DNA from: Clitoria ternatea
Taxonomy: Eukaryota > Streptophyta > Magnoliopsida > Fabales > Fabaceae
Assembly: GCA_037962975.1 (NCBI GenBank)
Contig: CM075674.1
Coordinates: 87,126,501 to 87,190,500 of the forward strand
Reading direction: 5' to 3'
DNA: 64,000 bases
The notes below the pieces were generated by a model. That model worked only from the letters and a program-made list of their open reading frames with translations. It searched no databases and had not been told where the DNA came from. The translations under genes were made by a program, and so were the position numbers. Positions 46,105 through 57,509 of the stretch are shown piece after piece; positions within the stretch are counted from its first letter, which is position 1; the number at the start of each line of letters is the position of its first letter.

Positions 46105-49100
46105 ATGCCAACACCAACACCAGCGTCTCCAAATGGAGCCTCATCTAACACGCATACCCCTCAAGAATCTCGTGACCTCCCTCCTTTATTGTCTTCTTCT
46201 TACCCCATCACTCTTAAGGTCATTACTACTAATTAACCAAACCTTTCATCACTTTAAACAACCTATTTAATATTTTAACTAACTAATAATTTTTTTGTTG
46301 AAAACATTAATCCGATTGAAGTAAGAATTATGTTTCTGTATTATTAATAATGATTCTTTCATGCAACGCAGTTCATTGACGTGGGATACCGATTGAAGAT
46401 AGAGGACAAACAGAGAAAAGGAGGGAGCATCAAGAGATTATTTACAGCGAACGAATCATCACCGTCTGATCAAAGATCAACGGTGAGAGTCGCTCAAGAG
46501 CGAACTATTCTTAAGGGCGTAACGGGGATAGCACACCCAGGGGAGATCCTAGCGGTGTTAGGCCCATCAGGGAGCGGAAAATCGACGCTCCTAAACGCTC
46601 TTGCTGGAAGGCTCCATGGACAGGGCCTCTCCGGAACAATCCTCGCCAACTCGACCAAACTCACCAAACCGGTTCTCCGTCGAACCGGGTTCGTCACGCA
46701 GGACGACATCCTCTACCCTCACTTAACGGTGCGCGAGACCCTCGAGTTCTGCGCCATGCTGCGCCTCCCCCGGTCACTCCCGCGCGCGGCGAAGGTGGCG
46801 GCGGCGGAGTCGGCGATGGCGGAACTAGGGCTGAGGAAGTGCGAGCACACCATAATCGGGAACAGCTTCATCCGCGGCGTGTCCGGCGGGGAGAGGAAGC
46901 GCGTGAGCATCGCGCACGAGATGCTGGTGGATCCTTCACTGCTGATACTGGACGAGCCTACCTCCGGTTTGGACTCGACGGCGGCGCACCGCCTTGTGGT
47001 GACGCTGGGATCGCTGGCGAAGAAGGGGAAGACAGTGGTTACGTCGGTGCACCAACCTTCGAGCCGCGTGTACCAGATGTTCGAGAAGGTTCTTGTGCTG
47101 TCGGAAGGACAGTGTTTGTACTTCGGAAAGGGAAGCGACGCCATGCGGTATTTTCACTCCGTTGGCTTCGCGCCGTCTTTTCCCATGAACCCGGCGGATT
47201 TTCTCCTCGATCTCGCTAACGGTACGTCAACTTTAACGTCGTTTCAACCGCTTTTGTTCTTCATAACATATTAGAGTTATCTCTCTGTATTTAACTGCTT
47301 GTGTCGGTTGAATTGATTTGTTCATTATTTGTTTGTTTTATCAAATTATAAGTTAAGTGACATTAGCCATTAAGGGAGTGTTGTGAGCGAGGTTGATAAC
47401 TTGATATGTAGTGACTAGTGAGTGTCTCTGGTTGTTTTGTAGTGCTTAATGGGGTTTTGGTGAATCAGTGTGGGTGCAGTGGATGTGATTGTGTGGGGTA
47501 GAATTGCTTGAATATGGCCATGATGACGAGTTTTGATTTCAAAGATGATAGGTGTACACTACTAAGAAAGGTAGTAAAAAGAAAACAATAGTAATAATAA
47601 TATAGATAAAAAAAGAGTATTAATTGGTGTATGATATATGAATATAATTGAAGTTTTTAGTTCATGGAAAATGAATCTGTGAACGTCATTCAGAGCATTC
47701 AGTTAGACAACACGTACTGTGGCAGGCATCATACAATGTAACTTTGTGTTCTTCATAATATATATGATATGACATTGTACTTGTTTTATACAACCACCCC
47801 ATGATGTTTTGATGGTCCACGACTCGAATGGGTTTTACCAATGTTATTTTTTGAGTTTCCCAGTTGCGACTGTTGCTATATTTAAATAGAAAAAGTTGAT
47901 AAAACTCGGATGAGATAAATATCAAATCAGACGCGGTATATTAAAAATAATGATGATAAATACTTATATATACTGTTTTTAATGTCTGAGGAAATAAGAA
48001 GAAAAGAAAAGAAAATAAAGAAATATATATAACGTGATAGTTAAATAGATATTATCATTGATCCGAATAACATGTTTGTTTGAGTCTTGATTCAAACTCG
48101 AATTTACTTGCAAAAATGATATTTAACTTTTTCATTTTTTTTTATAAATTCTTAAATCTTATATTAAACCTCTAGATCTCACCATTAACTTGGTCCCAGT
48201 CTTAACAAAACAAAAACTTGATCCCAGTGGATTGTTTAAAATAGAAGGCAAATGTTAATAAGCGTCTGTATTATATTATTAAAAGATATAAAAAATTAAA
48301 CATTGATTAATTGAAATAACTAATTAAAATGCTTAATAATTTAAAATATGTATTTTTTTTAAATGATATTCTTGATTCAAACATAACTGATCAAATGTTA
48401 TATTCTCTTTTTTTATTTACTTCCTCCTTTTCCATTCTCGAGTCTTTTTAGGGGAAATTTAGGAGACATCACTCTAATATTTGGATCATTCCTAATTATT
48501 TGGACCCCTCTAATGGGTGTAGTGAAAAAGAGTTTACTTTTTATTGGTGCAGTGAGTTGGCCTATCAGTGCTGTGATTGGGGTAAGGGTGATGGTTGATG
48601 GGGCGTGGATGATTGTTGATTTGTTTGTAAAGAATATTTAAGAAAAGTATATATTTTTTTAAAGGTTAGGGAAAGATGAGTGGAACAAATCGATTAGATA
48701 AGTAATGGGTTTTGATTTTCGCATCAATATTGGGATGCTTTTATGTAAACAATTCCTTGATGCTTACCACGTGTCCTCTTCTTTTGGAACCCTCTGTCAT
48801 CGCCTCTACTTTTTCTTGCCTTTTTTGTATACCCAGTTAGTTTTCCTTTTCCCATGGCCAACCTGATTTGACTCCTTATTCTGGTTTTTCCTTTCTTTTC
48901 CCCTCTATCTATCTACAGTGTTTCTTCTTGGTTATTCTAGTCATTGCCTCCTCCCTTGAGGCATGCATAGAATTTTTCCCTTTAAGCTAACTACCAGTCT
49001 CATTACAAAATCTAAGCCCACATATTATGGAAGTTTAACTGGTTGAATATATGGATGAGCTATTGTGAGTTATTAATATGTCTTTCGATACCCCAAAACC

Positions 49101-52100
49101 AAAAAAAGTTGGAAGTTTCTCTTTTGAAAGATTTTGGATAATGAATAATTAAGGACATGGAGAGAAGTAAAATATATATATCATATGATATGATCATATT
49201 GATGTCATCGGAAAAGTGAAGAAGACTAAGCCTTTAAAATTAAGCCGATTTTTTGAAAGAGTAGGACGGAAGGTGCTGATGATAATAGTTTCCAATTTCT
49301 AATCAAATTTGTCGTGGTGCCAATTTTTATGTGGGTCCGGATATATTCCAAAAATAGTAGAAAAATAACATGGAAGCATATCATGGACTTATGGAGGCAT
49401 GGCCCCTTGTTACTATAACCATCAACCATATCCTTTTCAACAGGAACAAGTTGATCTAACATCCTTTAGAAAGAATAACATCAGAATCAATAATACTTTT
49501 GTTGTGATGTCGAAAATAGTCATTTACGAAGACATATATATTATTATTAGAATAGAAAGTAACCTCTTGCTGCACATATTGGCACGTACTGTTATCACCA
49601 ATCCATAAACACCACTCTCTGTTTTCAAACTTGCATGAATTATTTTGCATGTTAATTTCCTCTTTTCTTTTGTTTTATATATTTATTTATTTATTTTAAT
49701 CATTTGTCAAGTTTAAATATTTCAATTAACGAATGTTATGGTAGAAACACTGAACTATTTACAATCCTTAGCATAACTGATGTAATCAGAGTAGACTAGA
49801 GTTATTGTCGTTGAAAACGCCTGCCATGTGGACTAAAGCTAATTTATGGTCAAAAGAGGACTTGCGTAGTTGGAAATGCTTTGGTAGTGGACTAGAGTAG
49901 AGCCTTTGAGTTGTAGATAATTGGCCTGTTTAGTATGTGCTACTGTTTGCTTCTTTAAGCATAGATTGGTTGGTGATATCACTAAGCATAACCTATAATT
50001 AATTAATTGATTCACGAATAACTGTATGGTAAGTGCTATTTGACTAGGTATTTTTATCTTATATGGGGTTCAACATCTTTGCCACTAAAAGATTATTAGG
50101 ATAAGTGCCTCTCTTAAACTTTTTTCGTTGATTCTTGGGACCATGATGATAATGTCGATATTAAGGTGGAGGAGGTGATGACGACATTCATGGCGTGAGA
50201 AGCCATCAATCTTCTGTAAAAAAAGATAAATAAAGAAAAGAGCACCTGGGAAAAGTGGCACGCTGAATCACTGTTTACCCTTAAAAAATTAGTGATTATT
50301 TCAGAAGCATTTACCCGTATGATTGTTGTATTTTGTGCAGAAGGTGTACAAGAATTATTAAAGTTGAGTTTTGGATATATCTTTTTGTTTTTCAATGTTT
50401 GATTTTTTGTTTGCCCTTCACAATTTGTGCACGTTGTTATCAACTTCCTTTAATAAAGCCACTCTTACTCCTCATGCTTTTTTTAAAAAAATTACATTCA
50501 TGCTCAAAATCTTCCTATATAAAAAAAAGGAAAATTTGGTAAAACAGGAGCTCTAGTTATATGCGGGTCCTTCCGTATATTAGAAAAAAACCAGAGGAAT
50601 AATATTTTCTTCCTTATAAGAAAGAATTACAGATGAATTTAGGTGTAAATCATTCTTGACCTACACGAGAACGTGGTCTAATTGGGGGCTATTCCTCATT
50701 CATGATTACATTTAGGAAAAGAAAATAAAAAAACTTGGCCTTCACTTCTTTGACAATGATCTGGCCAATTTTGCAGTGTGATTCCCTTTTTCTCGTTCAC
50801 TTTGTTTCTTTTTCTCTTTTCCTATAACTTTTTTAGAATCTCTTATCTTAGGATCTGTTAGAGAGCTCCACGTGTTGGGCTGCTTTATATTCTTATATAA
50901 ATTTCCCCCCCAAAAAGTGAAGTCTGATGGCAGAAAGGTTAGATGAAATAAAAGTAAATAGCTATATATTGATGTTGTGCAAAAGAAAGTGGGAGCTAGT
51001 GGCCCAATCAGCAGTGCCAGCACCAACAATATTAGTGGAGACTCACCATAACACTAACACATAAGTCAGCTTTTACAAGTTCCACTATCCTGTTTAAGCA
51101 TGTTCTTGCTCCTAATCTGCCCTTTATACAATAGTTAAGTACCTGTTTAATTAATTTAATCATATTTTTGAATTAGTTGGTTCGACCTATCCTATACTTC
51201 CTAGCTAGTTTCTTCAGCTTCAATTTTGTTTTGTATAAATAGACCCTGCTATTTAAATGCAACATTTAACAATACATACAGACATACATTCATTCATTGC
51301 TTGCCATGATGCTACAGCTATCACTTTCCATAATTTATTCTGTTTTATATAATTGGTTTATAGATAAGGATTTTTCCTAGAAAGCTTCCATATCTCTCTC
51401 TCGTTTTATTGTGGATAATGATCTCTCCTTTTTTTTTGCTCGTGGTCCCTTGTCTCCGTTTTCATAAATTTGTAACTTGAATTAATAGTCTATAGTTCTA
51501 TAAGCAAAATAAAGGTTATAACTACGAAAAAATATGAATTAGCCCGGTACTTATTTCTGAAGCCGAATGCAATACAAGTCTAGGTCCTTTTTCCCAGTTA
51601 TTTTTGCATCTTCATTTTGCCATGATGTAGTATTTCCTGTGTCAGATTCATTCACCAGACATGTTAATTTAAGTGAGAGATACTGTTTAGAATTTTAGTA
51701 GCAGACGTTCAATATATGAGATGAGAGTGAGTTTTCGACGGAGTTACTCAGTCCAAAATATTATAAGATATTAAAAATAATGTCCTCAATATATATAAAT
51801 ATAAGGCATTATGGTATCTTCAATATATGCTTACAAACTTTTTGGTTTCTTATAGTTGTTTCGAAGTGTAACTTTTTCCAGATACATAGAGGTGCATGTA
51901 ATTGAAATGCAAAATTGGATGAACTTTTTATTGCTTTTATGAAGGGAAAAAGAAAAAAAATCACCACATTGATATTGATCAAGTTTGTGCTTGAATTGTG
52001 TAGGTGTTAGTCATGTTGATGGTCAAAGCGAAAGAGATAGACCAAACATAAAGCAGAGCCTAGTTCACTCATACAACACAGTACTGGGTCCCCAGGTAAA

Positions 52101-53028
52101 AGCTGCCTGCATGGACACTGCCACTGTTCCAACAAAAAACACTCATCAACCTTTGAGAAACAGCTTTCCAAAAGAATGTAGACATAGAGACAGGGTTAGC
52201 CTCTTTGATTGGTTCTACCAATTCAGCATCCTGCTCCAGAGAAGCCTGAAAGAGAGAAAACATGAATCCTTCAACACTCTGAGAGTGTTCCAAGTCATTG
52301 CTGCAGCATTATTGGCTGGTCTAATGTGGTGGCACTCTGACTACAGAAACATTCAAGACAGGCTTGGCCTACTCTTCTTCATTTCCATCTTCTGGGGAGT
52401 CTTCCCATCTTTCAACTCAGTTTTTGCATTCCCTCAAGAACGTGCCCTCTTCATGAAAGAAAGAGCCTCTGGTATGTACACATTGTCCTCCTACTTTATG
52501 GCTAGAATTGTTGGAGACTTGCCCATGGAGCTCATTCTTCCCACAGTTTTCCTCGTCATCACATATTGGATGGGTGGGCTAAAGCCTGATTTGTGGGCTT
52601 TTCTATGGACTTTGTTGGTTGTTCTTGGGTACGTGCTTGTGTCACAAGGACTTGGGCTTGCTTTAGGTGCAGCAATAATGGATGCAAAACAGGCCTCTAC
52701 TGTTGCAGCAGTGACAATGCTAGCATTTGTGTTGACAGGTGGATACTATGTCCATAAGGTGCCATCATGCATGGCTTGGATCAAATACGTTTCAACAACA
52801 TTCTACTGTTATAGGCTGCTTACTAGAATCCAGTATGGGGATGGAAAGAAGATATCATATCTATTGGGTTGCTATCATGATGGTGGTGGTGACAGGGCCA
52901 GCTGCAAGTTCATTGAAGAAGATGTGGTGGGGCAGATTGACACTGTTGGGTGCATTGGGGTGTTGTTTTTCATGTTTGTGTTTTACAGATTATTGGCCTA
53001 CCTTGCCTTGAGGCGTGTCAAGAGTTGA
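46105..53028 (+). CDS. ABCG25: ABCG25-like ABC half-transporter (abscisic acid exporter), three exons
   Basis: Coding exons are 46105-46218, 46372-47221 and 52004-53028, joined at GT-AG sites, giving 662 residues. Arabidopsis ABCG25 is of the same length. Exon 1 encodes MPTPTPASPNG... up to YPITLK. Exon 2 holds the ATPase domain: Walker A GPSGSGKS (residues about 102-109), Q-loop in FVTQDD (about 148), signature VSGGE (208-212), Walker B LLILDEP (228-234) and H-loop in SVHQPSSR (265). Exon 3 encodes the ABC2-type membrane domain with about six hydrophobic segments (such as GLLFFISIFWGVFPSF and LVSQGLGLALGAAI) and ends LAYLALRRVKS. Members work as dimers in the plasma membrane. ABCG25 exports abscisic acid from vascular cells. 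The match across both domains, including KERKHESFNTLRVFQV, is closer to ABCG25 than to other ABCG proteins I can recall. Exon 2 is strikingly GC-rich. All catalytic motifs are intact. Confidence 0.93.
46219..46371 (+). other. Intron 1 of the ABCG25-like gene
   Basis: 153 bases from GTCATTACTACT to TTCATGCAACGCAG, phase 0. The donor follows an AAG codon and the joined text YPITLK-FIDVGYRLK matches the family start of the ATPase region. Confidence 0.85.
47222..52003 (+). other. Intron 2 of the ABCG25-like gene, 4.8 kb
   Basis: The donor GTACGTCAAC follows the codon split after LAN-G and the acceptor is TTGAATTGTGTAG. The joined text LANGVSHVDGQSERDRPNIKQ agrees with the family. The interior is AT-rich with no recognised transposon or gene, although several short frames appear. 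A segment around 48450-48620 has GGGTGTAGTG and GGGGCGTGGATG phrases of unknown origin. Confidence 0.85.
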
Positions 53029-53420
53029 AAATTAATTCTGTGTTTTGGAGAGTTTTAGATTTGGCTAATTAATGGCACACAGAATTAATGCAGAGATTTG
53101 TTGGCTCCTAGACTGCTGGTTGGTTCGTGTTAACTGTAATTGAAGAATGAGAGTTTCTGTTGTAAAGCTAGCTAGAGAATTAACAATGAAAATTGGAGTG
53201 GAGGAAAAAAAGAAAAAACAGAAAAGGGTAATTGTAGATTTGGTTTTCCAATTGGTCTCCCACGTTTCATTCTGTATTCAGAATATTCACGGAAGAAATA
53301 AAAAAGTTTCTTCCAGGAAATGTATAATCTTTAACTTTCAATGGTTCTTACTTTTTTTTTTATTAAGATTTCAATGGTTCTAACTCTGCAATAAATTTCT
53401 TTTTTTTTAACATAGTAGTA
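53029..53420 (+). other. 3' untranslated region and likely poly(A) site of the ABCG25-like gene
   Basis: AAATAAAAAAG near 53298 and CAATAAATTTC near 53388 are candidate polyadenylation signals. The short frame at 53147-53383 lies in this tail and has no domain. Confidence 0.5.
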
Positions 53421-55196
53421 TCAGGTACATTCATTATTGTCTGGAATAATTATTTTCAAAGCAAATCTTTATTTGAAAGATTAATGTTTTATTATCCATA
53501 ATGGATTCAAATAAAAAGAAAAAATGACTGGTAAAAATTTTTTCTTTTCATAATTACGCCAACACTAGTATTTTGTTATTGTCTATTCATTGCAGTTCAA
53601 AACGCATAAAACATTTTCACCCCTAATTTTATTCTTTACGCATTAATTGCTTCGTCGATTTTGTATTATAAAGCTAGCTAAAACAGAGTAATTATTGTGA
53701 AGAAAATGATTTTATTTTTTAAGATTTATTTTTAGTTAAATTGTCAAATTTTATTATCATATATTAATTATATAAATATAAAAATATTAAATTACTATAT
53801 CTATATATATATATATATATAAAGTGGAGATGATTTGTGAAAGGATTGTAATTTTATAATTTGATTAACCTATTTTTAGGAAGTTGACCATATCGTCTCA
53901 AACATAGTATTTAGGAAGCAAATTAATATGCAGATTTTTTTGGTTATTGTTTTTCTTTTTTTATTTCTGAACTTGATGTTGCATTTTCTAGTTTATTTTT
54001 TTCTTTTGAGGAGGATGCTTATGCTTTATCTTGTTTAGGATGATTTTTTATTTTAGGCTTTTTCAGCTATTATACAAAAAATGCCCATTAAAAAATAAAA
54101 AGAAAAGGTGACTTACAACTTACAAGCTATTGGGTAATTGATAAATTTGTTTATCAAATATTTTAATTTCATCAAATAAACTTGTAAATTAATCGAGTTA
54201 GAAGCAAACCTACGAAAGTTGAGCTAGTAAGTTGGTGTGGATAGATACTAAATTCTGTATGAGATTTTAAAGTTTAATCAAAAGTATTATTGTTAAATTT
54301 TGGTAGGTAGAATCTTATTGTTTATAGTTGTATTATTTGGTTTAAGATTAGATATGGTAAAATCAAAAAAAAAAAATCACACTTTAAGATTTGTTTGGGG
54401 TGGTTGTAAATTTTTTATTTTTGATTTTGAAAGCAAGTATAAAAACAAATCCTGTTTGTCAAAAAAAAAATGTAATTAAGTTTTAACTTACTTTTAAAAT
54501 GATTTTTTTATTTTTAATTTTATAAATTCCCAACCTTAAACCCAAGCTTTAAAGCGCCACGGACATTACCATTCAATAAGGGCTTTGACAAATTAATTTT
54601 AATTTGGAGAAAAAGAAATGTCATAGTTAGATTCTTGCTATCGGGCCTTTATTTCTTCGGTGTATTCTTGGCCCTTTTTCGTTATGACATAATCTGTTGA
54701 TAAAAAAAAACTCAATTTTTTTAATATGAAAAATATTTATTTCAAGGTGATTTTTAGTTTTTAGTATTAAAATTTTATAAAACTAAATTTTGTTTTCAAT
54801 TTTTACTTTCATGTTTTAGTTTTTATGAATTTAAATTTTAAAAGTTATTGCAAAACTTTTATAATTTTAGGGTTTATTTAGAAAAAGTAATAGATAGGTT
54901 AGTTGAAAACTTATAACCTAATCAAAAGTTGAAATTTGGTAGCCAAAAGATGAAAGGTGAAAGATGATAAACTAGTTAATTTAATTAAAATGTGTTTGGT
55001 AAAATTAGTTAAATATAAAATGATATACATAACATATTTTACTTTAAAATAAATAAGAGTTTTTTTAACATATCAATAAAGATAAAAGTGTAAAAAATTA
55101 AAATAAGCTTGAAATTTATATGGCATTACTTCAAGTAGCCTTTAGAAAATGCTACAAGCTATTTAAATAAGTTCACTTACCAAACAAAGCTATTTT
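53421..55196. other. AT-rich intergenic DNA
   Basis: No gene or clear element is seen; (TA)n occurs near 53807-53820. Confidence 0.5.
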
Positions 55197-55393
55197 GGAC
55201 CTATTTGTTTAAGCTTATTTTTAATTACTTTTTTAAAAAATGATTTTTTAATAAGTAGATCATAGTTACTTCTTAAAATAAACAATAATCTACTTATTTT
55301 TAAAACTTTAAACAAACATATCAAAATTTAAAATAAGTATTTTTTAATTAAAAAAACACTTATCTCTTAAAATAAGTTTAAACAAACAAGCCC
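55197..55393. mobile_element. Small MITE with long imperfect terminal inverted repeats
   Basis: The left end GGACCTATTTGTTTAAGCTT and the right end read inward GGGCTTGTTTGTTTAAACTT match at most positions and remain similar for about 50 bases (TTATTTT, TTTTTTTAA). TTT lies on both sides as a possible 3-bp target duplication. About 200 bp, AT-rich. Superfamily uncertain (PIF/Harbinger-like by duplication size). Confidence 0.6.
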
Positions 55394-55511
55394 TTTGTCT
55401 AACAAGTTTTTAAGCTAATAAAATAAGCAACATACTAGTTTAAATCGCTACTCGTGACCTTGTTAACCATAGTCTTAATTTCAACTGTATTATACATATA
55501 CAACAACAACA

Positions 55512-55788
55512 ATATTAATGGTGGTTGTGGCAGTGGCGGTAGTGATGACAGTGATGGAAGTGGCAGCGACAACGGTGACAGTGGTGGCGACGACAATGAT
55601 GGCAACGGTGGTGAAGATAATGGTGTCAACGACGACATTGGAGATTATGATGGTGATGTTAGTAACAATGATGGTTATAGTGGTGGTGGTGATGATGATT
55701 GTGACGACAGTGACAATAATGGTGGAGGTGAAGGTGATGGCGACAAAAACGATAATGATGATGGTGGCGGAGGTGGTGGTTTAGTGTG
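55512..55788. repeat. Degenerate G-R-Y trinucleotide tract (GGT/GAT/GAC)
   Basis: For about 270 bases almost every in-phase triplet starts with G or A, has A or G second and C or T third. The plus frame gives a Gly/Asp/Asn/Ser-only product and the minus frame a Ser/Pro/Leu-only product. This is a low-complexity repeat and not a supported gene. Confidence 0.85.
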
Positions 55789-56900
55789 ATCATGTTTGTT
55801 ATGGTAGTGACTATGGCAGTGAATCCCTAAACAAAACTAATTTTTTCTAATTACACCTTTTTTATGTATTTAATTTAACTTGAGTATTAAAATTCAAAAG
55901 TTTGCAAATTTAAAAACTCTAAAATCCTTTTAAAAAAGAATTAAAAAATGAGATATATTATTAGAAGAAAAAAATTAATGTCAAAAGAAAGTATTTCTCT
56001 TATACATTCACGCATTTTTTCTATCCAAACAAATATTATCTTATACATTTTTTTTCATCGCTTTCTTTCTCACACAATATCTCTTATCATTCTTCATTTA
56101 TACGTTTCTAACAATCCAAACAGAAAGCAACACTAGAAAAGTCTAACATAATAAGAGGTGTCAATCCAATTTCAAACCTTATGAGTTGAATTATGTATAG
56201 TTGGAACGTATGGATTGGTTTAGTGTTTGTGAAGTAAAAGTGACTTATAATTTATTTAAAATTTTAAATTTTCTTACAAGTCAATAGATCTATTTGGTAA
56301 ATAAAAAAAATCAGAAATCTTTATAGTTTCTTAAAAGTTATAAGCTCTTTTTAGAAAGTTACTCAAAAGTTATAAGTTTATTTTTTAATATTTCAAATAT
56401 CATTTTATATCATCTTAAACTATTTAACATAATTTAAACTAGTTTTATTAAGTAGTTCTTGATGAAAAAAAAAGGTATGAACTATAAATTATAAGATATA
56501 AATTCATTTTACCAATAAAGCTGTAATAATATTAAAGTGAAAAAAAGCATGGTAACCAAAAGATATGAAAAAGTATGAGATTTTTTGGTTTATGGTTAAT
56601 AGCTATACAATATTTTTTAGTTTTTATAATTTTTTAGCTTTCTTATCACTAATTATAAAAATGTCTCATTATTTTAAATCATTTAAATATTTATATAAAA
56701 ATAGGAAGTAAAAATAAAATTTAAAAAAAGATGTCTTGAAAGGTATAAAAGTTATCTTAAAGTTGTATATATTTGTTTTGTTTAATTAGAAGAATAAGTA
56801 AGGTGTAATTTAAGGAGGTCTTCTAAAAATCTGGGGAACTATGAACGTTTAATTTATAACCTACAACAATAGACATCTAAGTAATTTTTAAACCGTCACA
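55789..56900. other. AT-rich noncoding DNA
   Basis: No gene is seen. AAGAGGTGTCAATCC near 56153 resembles the left end of hAT elements of the AGGGGTGTCAA type. Confidence 0.45.
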
Positions 56901-56912
56901 AAATGAAATTTT

Positions 56913-56985
56913 CCAACCCGCCTCACCTTGTTTTAGGCGGGTTGGCAGGCCGGCCCACGGGACTCAACATACTTTGACATCCCTA
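56913..56985. mobile_element. Possible hAT terminus with GCGGGTTGG hairpin
   Basis: AACCCGCCTCACCTTGTTTT then AGGCGGGTT forms a stem. The block ends CATACTTTGACATCCCTA, the inverse of the TAGGG(A/G)TGTCAAA type hAT end. With the similar text at 56153 it could bound a nonautonomous element of about 830 bp, but the 8-bp flanks do not match by eye. Confidence 0.35.
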
Positions 56986-57300
56986 AGTGTAACTTACTCT
57001 GTCTTGGTTTCAGTTTGAAATTCAGCATCATTGTCACTGTCACCTTCTATTTCATTTTCAGTTTGGTCTTCATTATTTGGATTAACTCTTGACCATTGTA
57101 AATATGGTAGATAGAGGCAATCAATGTGTTCACTCACACTATGCGCTAGTGTATCATTATTGTATATCACTAAATCGATATGTAACATAACACATCAAGT
57201 TCAGTCGGAGCAAGCTGTAAGAATCATCGATCTCATCAGTCACATTGTTGGCAATTTGACTTCATGCCTTGGTTTTGATAATTGTATACTAGTCTTGGTT
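56986..57300 (-). other. Acid-rich minus-strand frame, unassigned
   Basis: A 64-codon minus-strand frame at 56994-57188 ends with NPNNEDQTENEIEGDSDNDA. It lies just beyond the left hAT piece and might be a decayed continuation of it, but no hAT dimerisation text (such as W-x5-FP-L-A) was recognised. Confidence 0.25.
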
Positions 57301-57509
57301 GCCTTTAGGGAAGTTCGTGAAATTGACTATAGCCATAACGATTATCAGACACAGATTCTTCTTGAAAAAATTCACTATAGCCATAATGATCTTCAGCAAC
57401 CTGAGATTCATATGAATCGGCACTAGACCCCCCTAACTTACCATTGAACTCCTCAAAAAGTGAATGCAAACAAGCTTCCACTTACTCTTTCAAATCAATT
57501 GCCACAGTA
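57300..57509 (-). pseudogene. hAT transposase pseudogene, downstream piece
   Basis: Read on the minus strand from 57509, this gives HTVAIDLKE, a stop, then VEACLHSLFEEFNGKLGGSS and YGYSEFFQEESVSDN. Its position and sense continue the transposase text that ends at the right side of the solo LTR (61634), in the DUF4413-like segment. The remainder of the C-terminus, including the dimerisation domain, was not recognised. Confidence 0.5.

Noticed and set aside
46719..47219. Long antisense (141 codons) and alternate-frame (126 codons) open frames inside exon 2 of the transporter gene
   Set aside because: They are side effects of the GC-rich exon; the sense frame carries all ABC motifs and the others have no domain.
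55435..55638. Minus-strand Ser/Pro/Leu frame
   Set aside because: It is the complement of the G-R-Y triplet tract and has no independent support.
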